Positions 52,236 through 60,511 of a stretch of DNA of 64,000 bases are shown piece after piece. The position numbers were made by a program, and so were the translations under genes. A model generated the notes under the pieces. It was not told the DNA's origin and searched no databases. It was given only the letters and a program-made list of their open reading frames with translations. Source of the stretch: GCA-1730015 sp964583825 (GTDB taxonomy: Bacteria; Pseudomonadota; Gammaproteobacteria; Granulosicoccales; Granulosicoccaceae); NCBI GenBank assembly GCA_964583825.1, contig CAZOXM010000005.1, forward strand, positions 21,968 to 85,967. The letters are read 5' to 3'. How positions within the stretch are numbered: position 1 is the first letter of the stretch; every line of letters begins with the position of its first letter.

Positions 52236-53696
52236 CTACGGCAATGCCGTCCGGCCCATCAGCTGACGGTCGATTTCCCGCGCAGCCTCGCGCCCTTCGT
52301 TAATCGCCCACACGACCAGAGACTGACCGCGTCGACAGTCACCGGCGGCGAATACGTTGTCGATACTGGTTTTATACAAACCATAATCCGCTCGATAGTT
52401 GGAACGATCGTCATAGGCAATACCCAGCGGGTCCGACGCTTCATGCTCCGGCCCGAGAAAACCCATGGCAAGTAATACCAGATCCGCTTTCCATTCCTTT
52501 TCTGTGCCGGCAACCGGCTCAAGTTTGCCCTTGCTCATCGCAACCTCGACTGTACGAACACCGGTCACACGACCGCCTTCGCCGATAAATTCGGTACTGG
52601 AGATTTTATACACTCGCGGATCCTGCCCAAAGGTATCGGCAGATTCCTCGTGACCATAGTCAGAGCGAAGTATTTTGGGCCAGGTCGGCCATGGATTGTT
52701 ATCTGCCCTGCCCGCTGGCGGCTGCGGAAACAGTTCGAAGTTGACCAGACTTCTGCAACCATGTCGCAATGAGGTGGCAATACAGTCAGTGCCGGTATCA
52801 CCGCCACCGATCACGATGACATCCTTGTCTTTAGCCGAAATATATTCCTTGTCGGCGTGTGATGAATCAAGCCAGCTTTTGGTATTGGCGGTCAGGAAGT
52901 CCATGGCGAAATGAATGCCGGTTAATTCCCGCCCCGGTATGGGCAGATCACGCGGAATCGTCGCGCCAGTGGCCATCAGTACCATGTCATAGTTGTCTGA
53001 CAACTGACGGATATCGACAGTGCCATTCGAGCCGTCTCCTATGTGCTGACTGGTTCGAAACTCTATGCCAGAGTCACGCATTAACTGTACGCGACGATCA
53101 ACCACTTCGCGCTTGGCAAGCTTCATATTCGGAATGCCGTACATAAGCAGGCCGCCAATACGATCAGCACGCTCATAAACACACACGGTGTGTCCGGCGC
53201 GATTCAATTGCTCCGCGGCCGCGAGCCCGGCGGGACCTGAGCCGATCACCGCGACAGTTTTACCGCTACGAGTCAGCGGTGGCGTCGGTTTAATCCATCC
53301 TTCCTCGAAACCACGATCAACAATCGCCATTTCGATGTTCTTGATCGTCACCGGGTTATCGTTAATACCCAGCACACAGGAGCCCTCGCACGGTGCCGGA
53401 CAGACTCGACCGGTGAATTCCGGAAAGTTGTTGGTCTTGTGCAGTCTATCCAGTGCCTCGCGCCACTGGCTTCGATAAACGAGATCGTTCCACTCCGGAA
53501 TCAGGTTATGGACAGGACACCCATCGTCGGACTGACAGAATGGCACTCCACAATCCATACATCGCGCGCCCTGTGTCTGCAGCCGCTCGGCATCGTGCCC
53601 GGTATAGATTTCATTAAAATCCTTTAAGCGGTTTTGCGCCTGTCGGTATGGGGCGGGGTCGCGAACAATTTCTATAAAGCCGGTTGTTTTACCCAT
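52236..53696 (-). CDS. gltD: Glutamate synthase (NADPH) small subunit
   Basis: The 486-residue GltD supplies electrons from NADPH to the large subunit. N-terminal cysteines ARCMDCGVPFCQSDDGCPVHN and GRVCPAPCEGSC form the two 4Fe-4S sites. GSGPAGLAAAEQLNRAGHTV binds FAD, and VIGGGDTGTDC binds NADPH. The C-terminal FAAGDCRRGQSLVVWAI completes the flavin fold. The ATG is 3 nt after the gltB stop, with GGAGG inside the gltB end, so translation is coupled. Together GltBD makes two glutamates from glutamine and 2-oxoglutarate, the main ammonia assimilation route at low nitrogen. The gene appears complete. Confidence 0.95.
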   Translation of the reverse strand: MGKTTGFIEIVRDPAPYRQAQNRLKDFNEIYTGHDAERLQTQGARCMDCGVPFCQSDDGCPVHNLIPEWNDLVYRSQWREALDRLHKTNNFPEFTGRVCPAPCEGSCVLGINDNPVTIKNIEMAIVDRGFEEGWIKPTPPLTRSGKTVAVIGSGPAGLAAAEQLNRAGHTVCVYERADRIGGLLMYGIPNMKLAKREVVDRRVQLMRDSGIEFRTSQHIGDGSNGTVDIRQLSDNYDMVLMATGATIPRDLPIPGRELTGIHFAMDFLTANTKSWLDSSHADKEYISAKDKDVIVIGGGDTGTDCIATSLRHGCRSLVNFELFPQPPAGRADNNPWPTWPKILRSDYGHEESADTFGQDPRVYKISSTEFIGEGGRVTGVRTVEVAMSKGKLEPVAGTEKEWKADLVLLAMGFLGPEHEASDPLGIAYDDRSNYRADYGLYKTSIDNVFAAGDCRRGQSLVVWAINEGREAAREIDRQLMGRTALP

Positions 53697-53699
53697 CGC

Positions 53700-56600
53700 T
53701 TACACCGCCTCCAGTTGTTGTGTCCGCGCAGCCTCTTTGCGGCTCTGCAACACGCGTTTGTAGTCAGTTGGCATGACCTTGACGAATCTTTCAACAGATC
53801 GCGCCCAGTCATCGAGCACCGCCGCAGCCACCGTCGAACCGGTGTATTTTTTATGTTTGCTGATCAGCTGCTGCAACTCTGCAATATCTTCTTCGGCTTC
53901 AAGCCTTTCAAGCTCGACCATGTCCTTATTGCAGCGCTCTGCAAATCGACCACTGACATCGTATACATAGGCTATGCCTCCGCTCATACCTGCAGCGAAA
54001 TTGCGACCGGTCTCGCCGAGCACAACTACGCGACCGCCGGTCATGTATTCACAGCCATGGTCACCCACACCTTCTACCACTGCACTTGCACCGCTGTTGC
54101 GCACGCAAAAGCGCTCAGCGGCAATGCCACGCAGATAGCACTCACCACTCGTTGCCCCATAGAGCACAACATTACCGGCGATAATATTTTCCTCTGCAAC
54201 AAAACGGCTTTTTGCAGGTGGGTACACAACCACTTTACCGCCGGATAAGCCTTTGCCAACGAAGTCGTTGGCATCACCTTCCACCTCCAACGTAATACCC
54301 TTAGCCAGCCAGGCACCGAAGCTCTGCCCGGCGCTGCCATGGAATTTAAAATGGATAGTGTCCTGCGCCAACATCTCGGGGCCAACATCCCGAATAACCC
54401 GGTTCGACAACATGCCTCCGACCACTCGGTTTGTGTTGACGATAGGTATTTCCTGATAAACCTTTTCGCCTCGTGTGAGCGCCGGAGCCGCGAATGCGAT
54501 GAGTTTGTTGTCGAGTGCTTTGTCGAGCCCGTGGTCCTGCTCATGCACCTGATAGGATCCGAGAAACTGCTCGGGCTCTGCCGCTTTGGTGAGTACCAGT
54601 GACAGATCGATTCCGCGGGACTTCCAGTGTTGCAACGCGGTCTCTGTTTTCAGCGCATCGACCCTGCCGACCATTTCGTTGAGCGTTTTAAAGCCAAGCT
54701 TCGCCATGATCAGGCGCAACTCTTTGGCCACCATAAAGAGATAGTTCGTCACGTGTTCCGGCTGGCCGGCAAACTTTTTCCGCAACACCGGATCCTGAGT
54801 CGCAATTCCCACCGGACAAGTATTTAAATGACATTTGCGCATCATGATGCAGCCAAGTGCGATCAACGGCGCGGTCGCCAGACCGAACTCTTCTGCGCCG
54901 AGCAGTGCGGCAATAGCAACATCGCGACCGGTTTTGATCTGACCGTCGGTTTGCAGTACCACACGAGAACGAAGGTTGTTGCGTACCAGCGTCTGATGGG
55001 TCTCGGCAATACCAAGTTCCCACGGCACACCGGCATGCTTGATTGACGTGAGGGGTGAGGCACCGGTGCCTCCACTGTCTCCTGCAATGACCAGGTGATC
55101 TGCCTTGGCCTTCACCACACCGGCCGCGACCGTGCCCACGCCAACCTCGGCGCCGAGCTTCACACTGATGCGCGCCTGCGGATTCGCATTTTTCAGATCG
55201 TGAATCAGCTGCGACATATCCTCAATGGAATAAATGTCGTGGTGTGGCGGGGGACTGATCAGACCCACCCCCGGTGTCGAGTGCCGCAGCTTGGCGATGT
55301 AGTCGTCTACCTTTCCGCCAGGTAGCTCACCCCCCTCACCCGGCTTGGCGCCCTGGATAATCTTGATCTGCAGTTCATCAGCATTGCTCAGGTAATTGAT
55401 CGTCACACCGAAACGTCCACTGGCTACCTGCTTAATCGCCGAGCGTTTGGAATCGCCATTGGCCATTGGCTTGAAGCGCTCCGCATCTTCGCCGCCTTCA
55501 CCGGTATTGGATTTACCGCCGATGCGATTCATTGCAATCGCCAGTGACTCGTGTGCTTCCGCGCTGATGCTGCCGAAGCTCATTGCACCGGTGGCGAATC
55601 GCTTGACGATTTCCGTTTCTGCTTCCACCTGCTCAAGCGGTATTTCACCGCCATTCACGTCATCGTTGAAATCCAGCAGTCCGCGCAGCGAAGCATTGCG
55701 GGTGTTTTGCTCGTTGGCTTGCCGGGCAAACTTCCAGTACGCATCTTCGCTGTTTTCACGCGAAGCCACCTGCAGGTTGGCAATCGATGTCGGATCCCAC
55801 ATATGTGTGTCGCCGTGTCGGCGCCAGTGAAAGTCACCGGGGTTTGGCAACACGGTGACGTTTTCCTCGTAAGCGAGTCTATGGCGACGCTGCATTTCCT
55901 CGGCAAGTACTTCCATGTCGACACCGCGCACTCTGCTGGCGGTACCGACAAATGCAATGTCCACCACTTCCTGATCGAGCCCCACGATCTCAAAGATCTG
56001 TGCGCCCTTGTAGGACTGCAACGTCGAAATACCCATTTTACCCATCACCTTCAGCATGCCTTTGCCTACCGCTTTTCGGTAGACAGGCTCAATGTCTGTT
56101 TCCGAGGTAATGTGGCTGACGTCACTGAGTTGTCCTGCACGATAGGCATTCCACAGCGCCTCGAACGCCATGTACGGGTTGATGGCGTCAACGCCATAGC
56201 CCACCAGCAGGCAATGATGATGCACTTCACGTGCTTCTCCGGTCTCGAGCACCAGACCGATCTGTGAGCGCTCGGAAGACGCTACCAGGTGATGATGTAC
56301 AGCACCAACAGCAAGCAGTGATGCGATCGGCACGTGCTGTTCATCCACTGCACGATCAGACAGTACGACCAGGCTGTAACCGCTGGCAATGGCGTCACTG
56401 GCCTCGCGGCAAATGCGTTCAAGCGCTGCACTGAGTCCGGCCTTGCCGCTGCCTGCAGGAAAGGTGATATCGATGGTGCAGGTTTTCCAGTGCCCGTCAT
56501 CCAGTGCCTTGATCGATGCGAGTTCCGCATTGGTGATGATCGGGTGCGGCACATGCAGGCGATTGGCGTGCTCAGGGGTCGGTACCAGCAGGTTGCGCTC

Positions 56601-57959
56601 CGGCCCGATGAAACACTCAAGCGCCATAATGACTTCTTCGCGTATGGCATCAATTGCCGGATTAGTCACCTGTGCGAAGCGCTGTTTGAAGTAGTCATAG
56701 AGCATACGCGGCTTGTCTGACATCACTGCCAGTGCGGCATCGTTCCCCATGGACCCGAGCGGGTCTCTGATTTCTCTGACCAGTGGCAGCAACATAAACT
56801 GCATTGTCTCGGTGGTGAAGCCAAAAGCTTTCATACGNNNNNNNNNNNNNNNNNNNNNNNNNNNNNNNNNNNNNNNNNNNNNNNNNNNNNNNNNNNNNNN
56901 NNNNNNNNNNNNNNNNNNNNNNNNNNNNNNNNNNNNNGATTTCTTTTCCTGCGACATCGTGCGGTGGTTCTGCCATGCCTCCGGAATCATCATCATGACT
57001 GATTCCTGCACGCTGCGGCCGTTCATCACCAGGAATTCAAGCATGTTATCGAAAGAACCCGAATCGGAGCAGTTCGGCTCAATCACCGGAAACAACTTGG
57101 CTATATTGTCTTTGAAATAAGGGCTGCGCGCCTGTGACTGTCGTGAATTCATCCAATTCACATTGCCAAGCAGAGTATTTATTTCACCATTGTGGCTCAT
57201 AAACCTATTGGGTTGCGCGCGATCCCATGACGGAAACGTATTGGTACTAAAGCGTGAATGCACCATCGCAAAGTGCGTTTCAAAACGAGGGTCCTGTAAA
57301 TCGCTGTAGAACTTGAACAGCTGAAACGGCGTGACCATGCCTTTGTACACAACCACACGCGAGGACAAAGAGCATACGTAGAACAACTCACCATGCTTGA
57401 GGATGTTCTCTTTTCTGACGCGGTGCGACGCATGCTTTCTGATTAGGTACAGCGTGCGCTCCAACTGTTCACCCTGCTGACCATTGGCGGAGACGATGAG
57501 CTGCCTGAAAGCGGGCATGGCTGCTTTTGCCGCATTGCCCAGGTCAGCAGACTGTGCGTCGACAGCCACTTCCCACCAGCCTATCAGCTCGGCACCCGCC
57601 GCTTCGACTTCTTCTTCTAACAGCGCCATGCACCGCGCGCGTGAGGCATCGTCGTTGGGAAGAAAAACGATACCGGCACCGTAGTGCCCGGGGTCAGGCA
57701 AGACACGCTTGAGGTGAAGCTCCGCCAGGCTGCTGTACAGTCCATGCGGCAGACCGGTCATCACGCCGGCACCATCCCCGGTATTTTCCTCGAACCCCAC
57801 GCCGCCGCGATGCTCCATCGCACAGTTCATCAAGTGTGCGTCGCGCAGAATCTGATTGCTCGGACGTCCCTTGATGTCACAAACAAAACCTACACCACAG
57901 CTGTCTTTTTCGAAGTCAGGGTCGTAGAGCCCGCCAGCTGGCGGCAACTGTGTTGTCAT
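53700..57959 (-). CDS. gltB: Glutamate synthase large subunit (contains an assembly gap)
   Basis: The class II amidotransferase domain is at the N-terminus with nucleophile Cys21 in EKDSCGVGFVCD, so about 20 residues would be removed on maturation. The central and FMN-binding domains include GLISPPPHHDIYSIEDM and GDSGGTGASPLTSIKHAG, with the 3Fe-4S cysteines in CIMMRKCHLNTCPVG. The C-terminal glutamine-tunnel beta-helix region has GLSGGKVVVYPP. GGAG lies 8 nt before the ATG. The 100-N block replaces part of the gene about 340 codons from the start. With N counted as codons the protein is 1419 residues; family members are about 1480-1510, so the real gap is probably 270-400 nt rather than 100. 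Both sides are in one frame. Confidence 0.93.
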   Translation of the reverse strand: MTTQLPPAGGLYDPDFEKDSCGVGFVCDIKGRPSNQILRDAHLMNCAMEHRGGVGFEENTGDGAGVMTGLPHGLYSSLAELHLKRVLPDPGHYGAGIVFLPNDDASRARCMALLEEEVEAAGAELIGWWEVAVDAQSADLGNAAKAAMPAFRQLIVSANGQQGEQLERTLYLIRKHASHRVRKENILKHGELFYVCSLSSRVVVYKGMVTPFQLFKFYSDLQDPRFETHFAMVHSRFSTNTFPSWDRAQPNRFMSHNGEINTLLGNVNWMNSRQSQARSPYFKDNIAKLFPVIEPNCSDSGSFDNMLEFLVMNGRSVQESVMMMIPEAWQNHRTMSQEKKXXXXXXXXXXXXXXXXXXXXXXXXXXXXXXXXXXRMKAFGFTTETMQFMLLPLVREIRDPLGSMGNDAALAVMSDKPRMLYDYFKQRFAQVTNPAIDAIREEVIMALECFIGPERNLLVPTPEHANRLHVPHPIITNAELASIKALDDGHWKTCTIDITFPAGSGKAGLSAALERICREASDAIASGYSLVVLSDRAVDEQHVPIASLLAVGAVHHHLVASSERSQIGLVLETGEAREVHHHCLLVGYGVDAINPYMAFEALWNAYRAGQLSDVSHITSETDIEPVYRKAVGKGMLKVMGKMGISTLQSYKGAQIFEIVGLDQEVVDIAFVGTASRVRGVDMEVLAEEMQRRHRLAYEENVTVLPNPGDFHWRRHGDTHMWDPTSIANLQVASRENSEDAYWKFARQANEQNTRNASLRGLLDFNDDVNGGEIPLEQVEAETEIVKRFATGAMSFGSISAEAHESLAIAMNRIGGKSNTGEGGEDAERFKPMANGDSKRSAIKQVASGRFGVTINYLSNADELQIKIIQGAKPGEGGELPGGKVDDYIAKLRHSTPGVGLISPPPHHDIYSIEDMSQLIHDLKNANPQARISVKLGAEVGVGTVAAGVVKAKADHLVIAGDSGGTGASPLTSIKHAGVPWELGIAETHQTLVRNNLRSRVVLQTDGQIKTGRDVAIAALLGAEEFGLATAPLIALGCIMMRKCHLNTCPVGIATQDPVLRKKFAGQPEHVTNYLFMVAKELRLIMAKLGFKTLNEMVGRVDALKTETALQHWKSRGIDLSLVLTKAAEPEQFLGSYQVHEQDHGLDKALDNKLIAFAAPALTRGEKVYQEIPIVNTNRVVGGMLSNRVIRDVGPEMLAQDTIHFKFHGSAGQSFGAWLAKGITLEVEGDANDFVGKGLSGGKVVVYPPAKSRFVAEENIIAGNVVLYGATSGECYLRGIAAERFCVRNSGASAVVEGVGDHGCEYMTGGRVVVLGETGRNFAAGMSGGIAYVYDVSGRFAERCNKDMVELERLEAEEDIAELQQLISKHKKYTGSTVAAAVLDDWARSVERFVKVMPTDYKRVLQSRKEAARTQQLEAV
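56838..56937. other. Assembly gap (100 N) inside gltB
   Basis: Exactly 100 N is a common default for gaps of unknown size. The flanks, SQEKK before and RMKAFGFTTETMQFM after, are in relatives separated by roughly 100-135 residues, so sequence has been lost. Confidence 0.95.
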
Positions 57960-58193
57960 TTAGTATTCTCCGTGCCCGGTGCAGGTCAGCCAGGCTCCCG
58001 GCCTACCTGCGGCATGTTAGTGGGATAACTGCTTACGAGAACAACGCTGTGTCGGTACAGCAGGAAACATCAGCACCAGGAGCACTGACAGTTCTCTGTA
58101 CGATTTGCGGGGATATATGGATGTGGACCCACGTTTTATTGGCGAACGCTTCTACCTGCCCGCCTTTGATTTACCCCAACCTCGTCTGTCGAA

Positions 58194-58221
58194 TTTATAA
58201 TAATTCACCGCACGGATCAAA
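58194..58221 (-). promoter_or_regulatory. Candidate promoter for gltB
   Basis: On the minus strand TTTGAT and TATAAA are separated by 16 nt, about 240 nt before the gltB ATG. The match is moderate. A palindrome lies about 70 nt further upstream, at 58261-58303. Confidence 0.35.
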
Positions 58222-58260
58222 CACGTGCATGTATCACGAAAGCGATATTCAGGATATTTA

Positions 58261-58303
58261 ACTATGTTTTTCAACAAGATAGCCCTATTTTGGTCAACAT
58301 AGT
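58261..58303. repeat. Inverted repeat ACTATGTT...AACATAGT upstream of gltB
   Basis: ACTATGTT (58261-58268) is inverted perfectly at 58296-58303. The AT-rich centre has a second, small inverted ATAG/CTAT. It could be an operator for a nitrogen or amino-acid regulator, or a foldback remnant (it contains TTTTTCAACA, as in the repeat family ends). Confidence 0.4.
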
Positions 58304-58730
58304 AGAACTATTTTTCGACACCACAACCGCCTGCGGAGGCGCTTTTGGTCATTCGACTCAGGCATGCAGGCCCGGTATCCACCAATCCCGGCCGCATTCC
58401 GTGTGGACGTGCTCGGGCCAGCGGAAATTAAGCTGCGCTCCAGAGTCAGCCAGGCGCGTATCCGCCAATGCCGCCATCGGCTCGGTCTTCAAACTCGCGC
58501 CAGGCACCTGCCGGCAGTTCCGGCCGCAGTAAAGGAATTAGAGTGCAGGCAGCCAATTCAACCGGAGAACGCAGTTCAGCGTTTATAAAAAATAGATTCA
58601 GGCTAGAACCAACGCCCCTGGAACAGGTGCAATAGTTTTCAACACGATCAGATTTCACGCTCGATCAATACTCAATATATGATGGCCTTTTCATATCGGG
58701 TTTACCGGCCATTTTGGCGGACTAACAGTC

Positions 58731-59447
58731 ATGTATTCACTTGAGCCAATCGCCACTGTCCACTCCTGCTACACACAACGTTTCGGTATCCCGCGGCAGG
58801 CAGGCCTGGTCACGTCGGCGCAGGCCACCATTACGTTCACCAACAACACACACAATGCGTTATCGCTGCGCGGGCTCGATGCCTTCTCGCACATCTGGGT
58901 GATTTTTATTTTTCACAAAGATCACTACGACAAACCCAAGCCCCTGGTGCAGCCACCACGACTGGGCGGCAAAAAAAGCATTGGCGTTTATGCGACTCGC
59001 AGTCCCAATCGCCTCAACGCACTTGGCCTCAGCTGTGTGCAGCTCGACTCAATCGCAAGAACGGACAAGGATATTGATCTGCACATCATCGGCGGTGACT
59101 TCCTCGATGGCACACCGGTGGTCGACATCAAACCCTACCTGCCCTTTGCCGATTCGATAGAAACAGCCTCGTGTGGCTGGGCAGCACCACCGACAGATAC
59201 GCTTGCAGTACAGTGGCACGACACCGCAGCCGCAGCGCTGCAAGCGCTCTGCGTTCAGGGACAACCCGACTACGAAACGGCGCGGCGGGTGATCGAAGAC
59301 ACCGTCGCACAGGACCCACGACCCGCCCATGAGAGAAACAGGGATGGCCGACCGGATCAACAATGGCATATGCAAATATACCACTGCGATATTTCCTTCG
59401 AGGTCAAAGACGGGCAGGTACATATTGTCGATTGCCGACCTGTCTGA
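58731..59447 (+). CDS. trmO: tRNA (N6-threonylcarbamoyladenosine37-N6)-methyltransferase TrmO
   Basis: The 238-residue protein adds a methyl group to t6A37 of ACY-reading tRNAs, with SAM as donor. It shows the TsaA/YaeB fold: FGIPRQAGLVTSAQATITF, GLDAFSHIWVIFIFHKD, the hallmark YATRSPNRLNALGLS and later VVDIKPYLPFADS. The C-terminal domain includes QWHMQIYHCDISFEV. The segment RSPxRxNxxGLS is present with Leu for the usual Pro. It runs divergently from gltB and has ATG at 58731. It converges with the EamA gene 56 nt later. Confidence 0.93.
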   Translation: MYSLEPIATVHSCYTQRFGIPRQAGLVTSAQATITFTNNTHNALSLRGLDAFSHIWVIFIFHKDHYDKPKPLVQPPRLGGKKSIGVYATRSPNRLNALGLSCVQLDSIARTDKDIDLHIIGGDFLDGTPVVDIKPYLPFADSIETASCGWAAPPTDTLAVQWHDTAAAALQALCVQGQPDYETARRVIEDTVAQDPRPAHERNRDGRPDQQWHMQIYHCDISFEVKDGQVHIVDCRPV

Positions 59448-59503
59448 CCGCACCTCTGTGCACCACTTGCGCGAACAATCATCCCAAAGCCGGGATGAAT
59501 TGT

Positions 59504-60370
59504 TCAGTTTCGCCGGACGACTGACAAACCTTGAAAGACCACCGCGCCCAATACAACCAAACCACCCGCCAGCGTGGTAGCACGCGGCACTTCATCAATA
59601 AACAACCAGACCCACAACGGCGCCAGCGCGGTCTCTGTCAATGCCAGCAACGGCAATTGCGCTGCGGGAACACTGCGTGACGCCAGCGTGATGAGAATAA
59701 ACCCCAGCCCGATTTGAAAACAACCCATCGAACAGGCCAGTGCAAAGTCGCGCCAGCTGACCGCAAAACTGTCGATAAAGGGCAGGCAAAGCAACGCTGC
59801 GACCAACCCTGCCAGCGCCGTAGCTGCGATCACATCGCGGTTGCCTGCGGCCCGCAGAGTTACCACCATGATGGAGAAGGACAGCACCGCAAGAAACGCA
59901 AACACAAAACCGTGCAGATCACCGGCCTCGATACCACCCGATACCATGATCGCTACACCCGCAACCGCCGCAACCATGGCGATCCAGGTGCGACTGCCAA
60001 CCGGCTCCGATAAAAAAAGCCAGCCCAGCAGGGCGGCAAAGAACGGTCCGGTACTCAACGTGAGCACAGTATTGGCGACCGTCGTACTGACCAGACTCAG
60101 CACATAGAAAATGAACCCACCGGCCAGTGATACCGACACCATGAAATCCACCGGTTTCAATGAAGTAAAGCTGCTTTTCAACCCGCGCCTTTGCCCGAAC
60201 GCAATGAACAGGCAGACCGTGATAAAAAACGTCAGCGATCGATAGAAGAGTATCTGCCAGGCATCCGCCTGCTCAAAGTAACGGACAGTCAGTCCTGTGA
60301 CACTCAGAAACAGGCCGGCTGCGATAGCGTACACCGCCCCGCGCAAGTAGGTTTGCTTATCTGAATTCAT
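59504..60370 (-). CDS. EamA/DMT-family transporter
   Basis: The 288-residue protein has about ten hydrophobic segments in two repeated EamA halves: one with SVTGLTVRYFEQADAWQILFYRSL and VLTLSTGPFFAALLGWLFLSEPVG, and one with ILITLASRSVPAAQLPLLALTETALAPLWVWLFIDEVP. The internal repeat and the P-(F/L)-x-A-LL-x-W-x-FLxE pattern are typical. The family exports or imports metabolites such as amino acids and drugs. The substrate is unknown. ATG at 60370 is preferred as the first helix begins shortly after it, but the ribosome binding site is poor. It is 141 nt downstream of the YdiJ-like gene on the same strand. Confidence 0.85.
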   Translation of the reverse strand: MNSDKQTYLRGAVYAIAAGLFLSVTGLTVRYFEQADAWQILFYRSLTFFITVCLFIAFGQRRGLKSSFTSLKPVDFMVSVSLAGGFIFYVLSLVSTTVANTVLTLSTGPFFAALLGWLFLSEPVGSRTWIAMVAAVAGVAIMVSGGIEAGDLHGFVFAFLAVLSFSIMVVTLRAAGNRDVIAATALAGLVAALLCLPFIDSFAVSWRDFALACSMGCFQIGLGFILITLASRSVPAAQLPLLALTETALAPLWVWLFIDEVPRATTLAGGLVVLGAVVFQGLSVVRRN

Positions 60371-60511
60371 GAAAGCCCGATACGAAAGGCGATGGCTGTT
60401 GTGCAATGCAAAACATGAACAGCTACCGTGACAGGATCAAAAAAACAAGCGCCGAGTATGAGAGAGATACGCAGACGGTACTTCCCTTAAAACGCCCCGC
60501 AGCGATGGTTT

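Larger units (their letters stand above)
57960..58730. other. Long intergenic region upstream of gltB and trmO
   Basis: This 771-nt gap lies between divergent gltB and trmO. It contains a candidate gltB promoter at about 58194-58221 and a 43-nt palindrome-bounded segment at 58261-58303. A fragment GTGCAATAGTTTTCAACA (58628-58645) looks like the end of the foldback repeat family. A 6-bp hairpin ATGGCC/GGCCAT occurs at about 58681-58711 near the trmO start. No gene with a credible start and codon pattern was recognised. Confidence 0.55.

Noticed and set aside
58290..58532. 80-codon open frame in the gltB-trmO gap
   Set aside because: No ribosome binding site, no recognisable domain, and an overlapping open frame on the other strand. 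Treated as chance.
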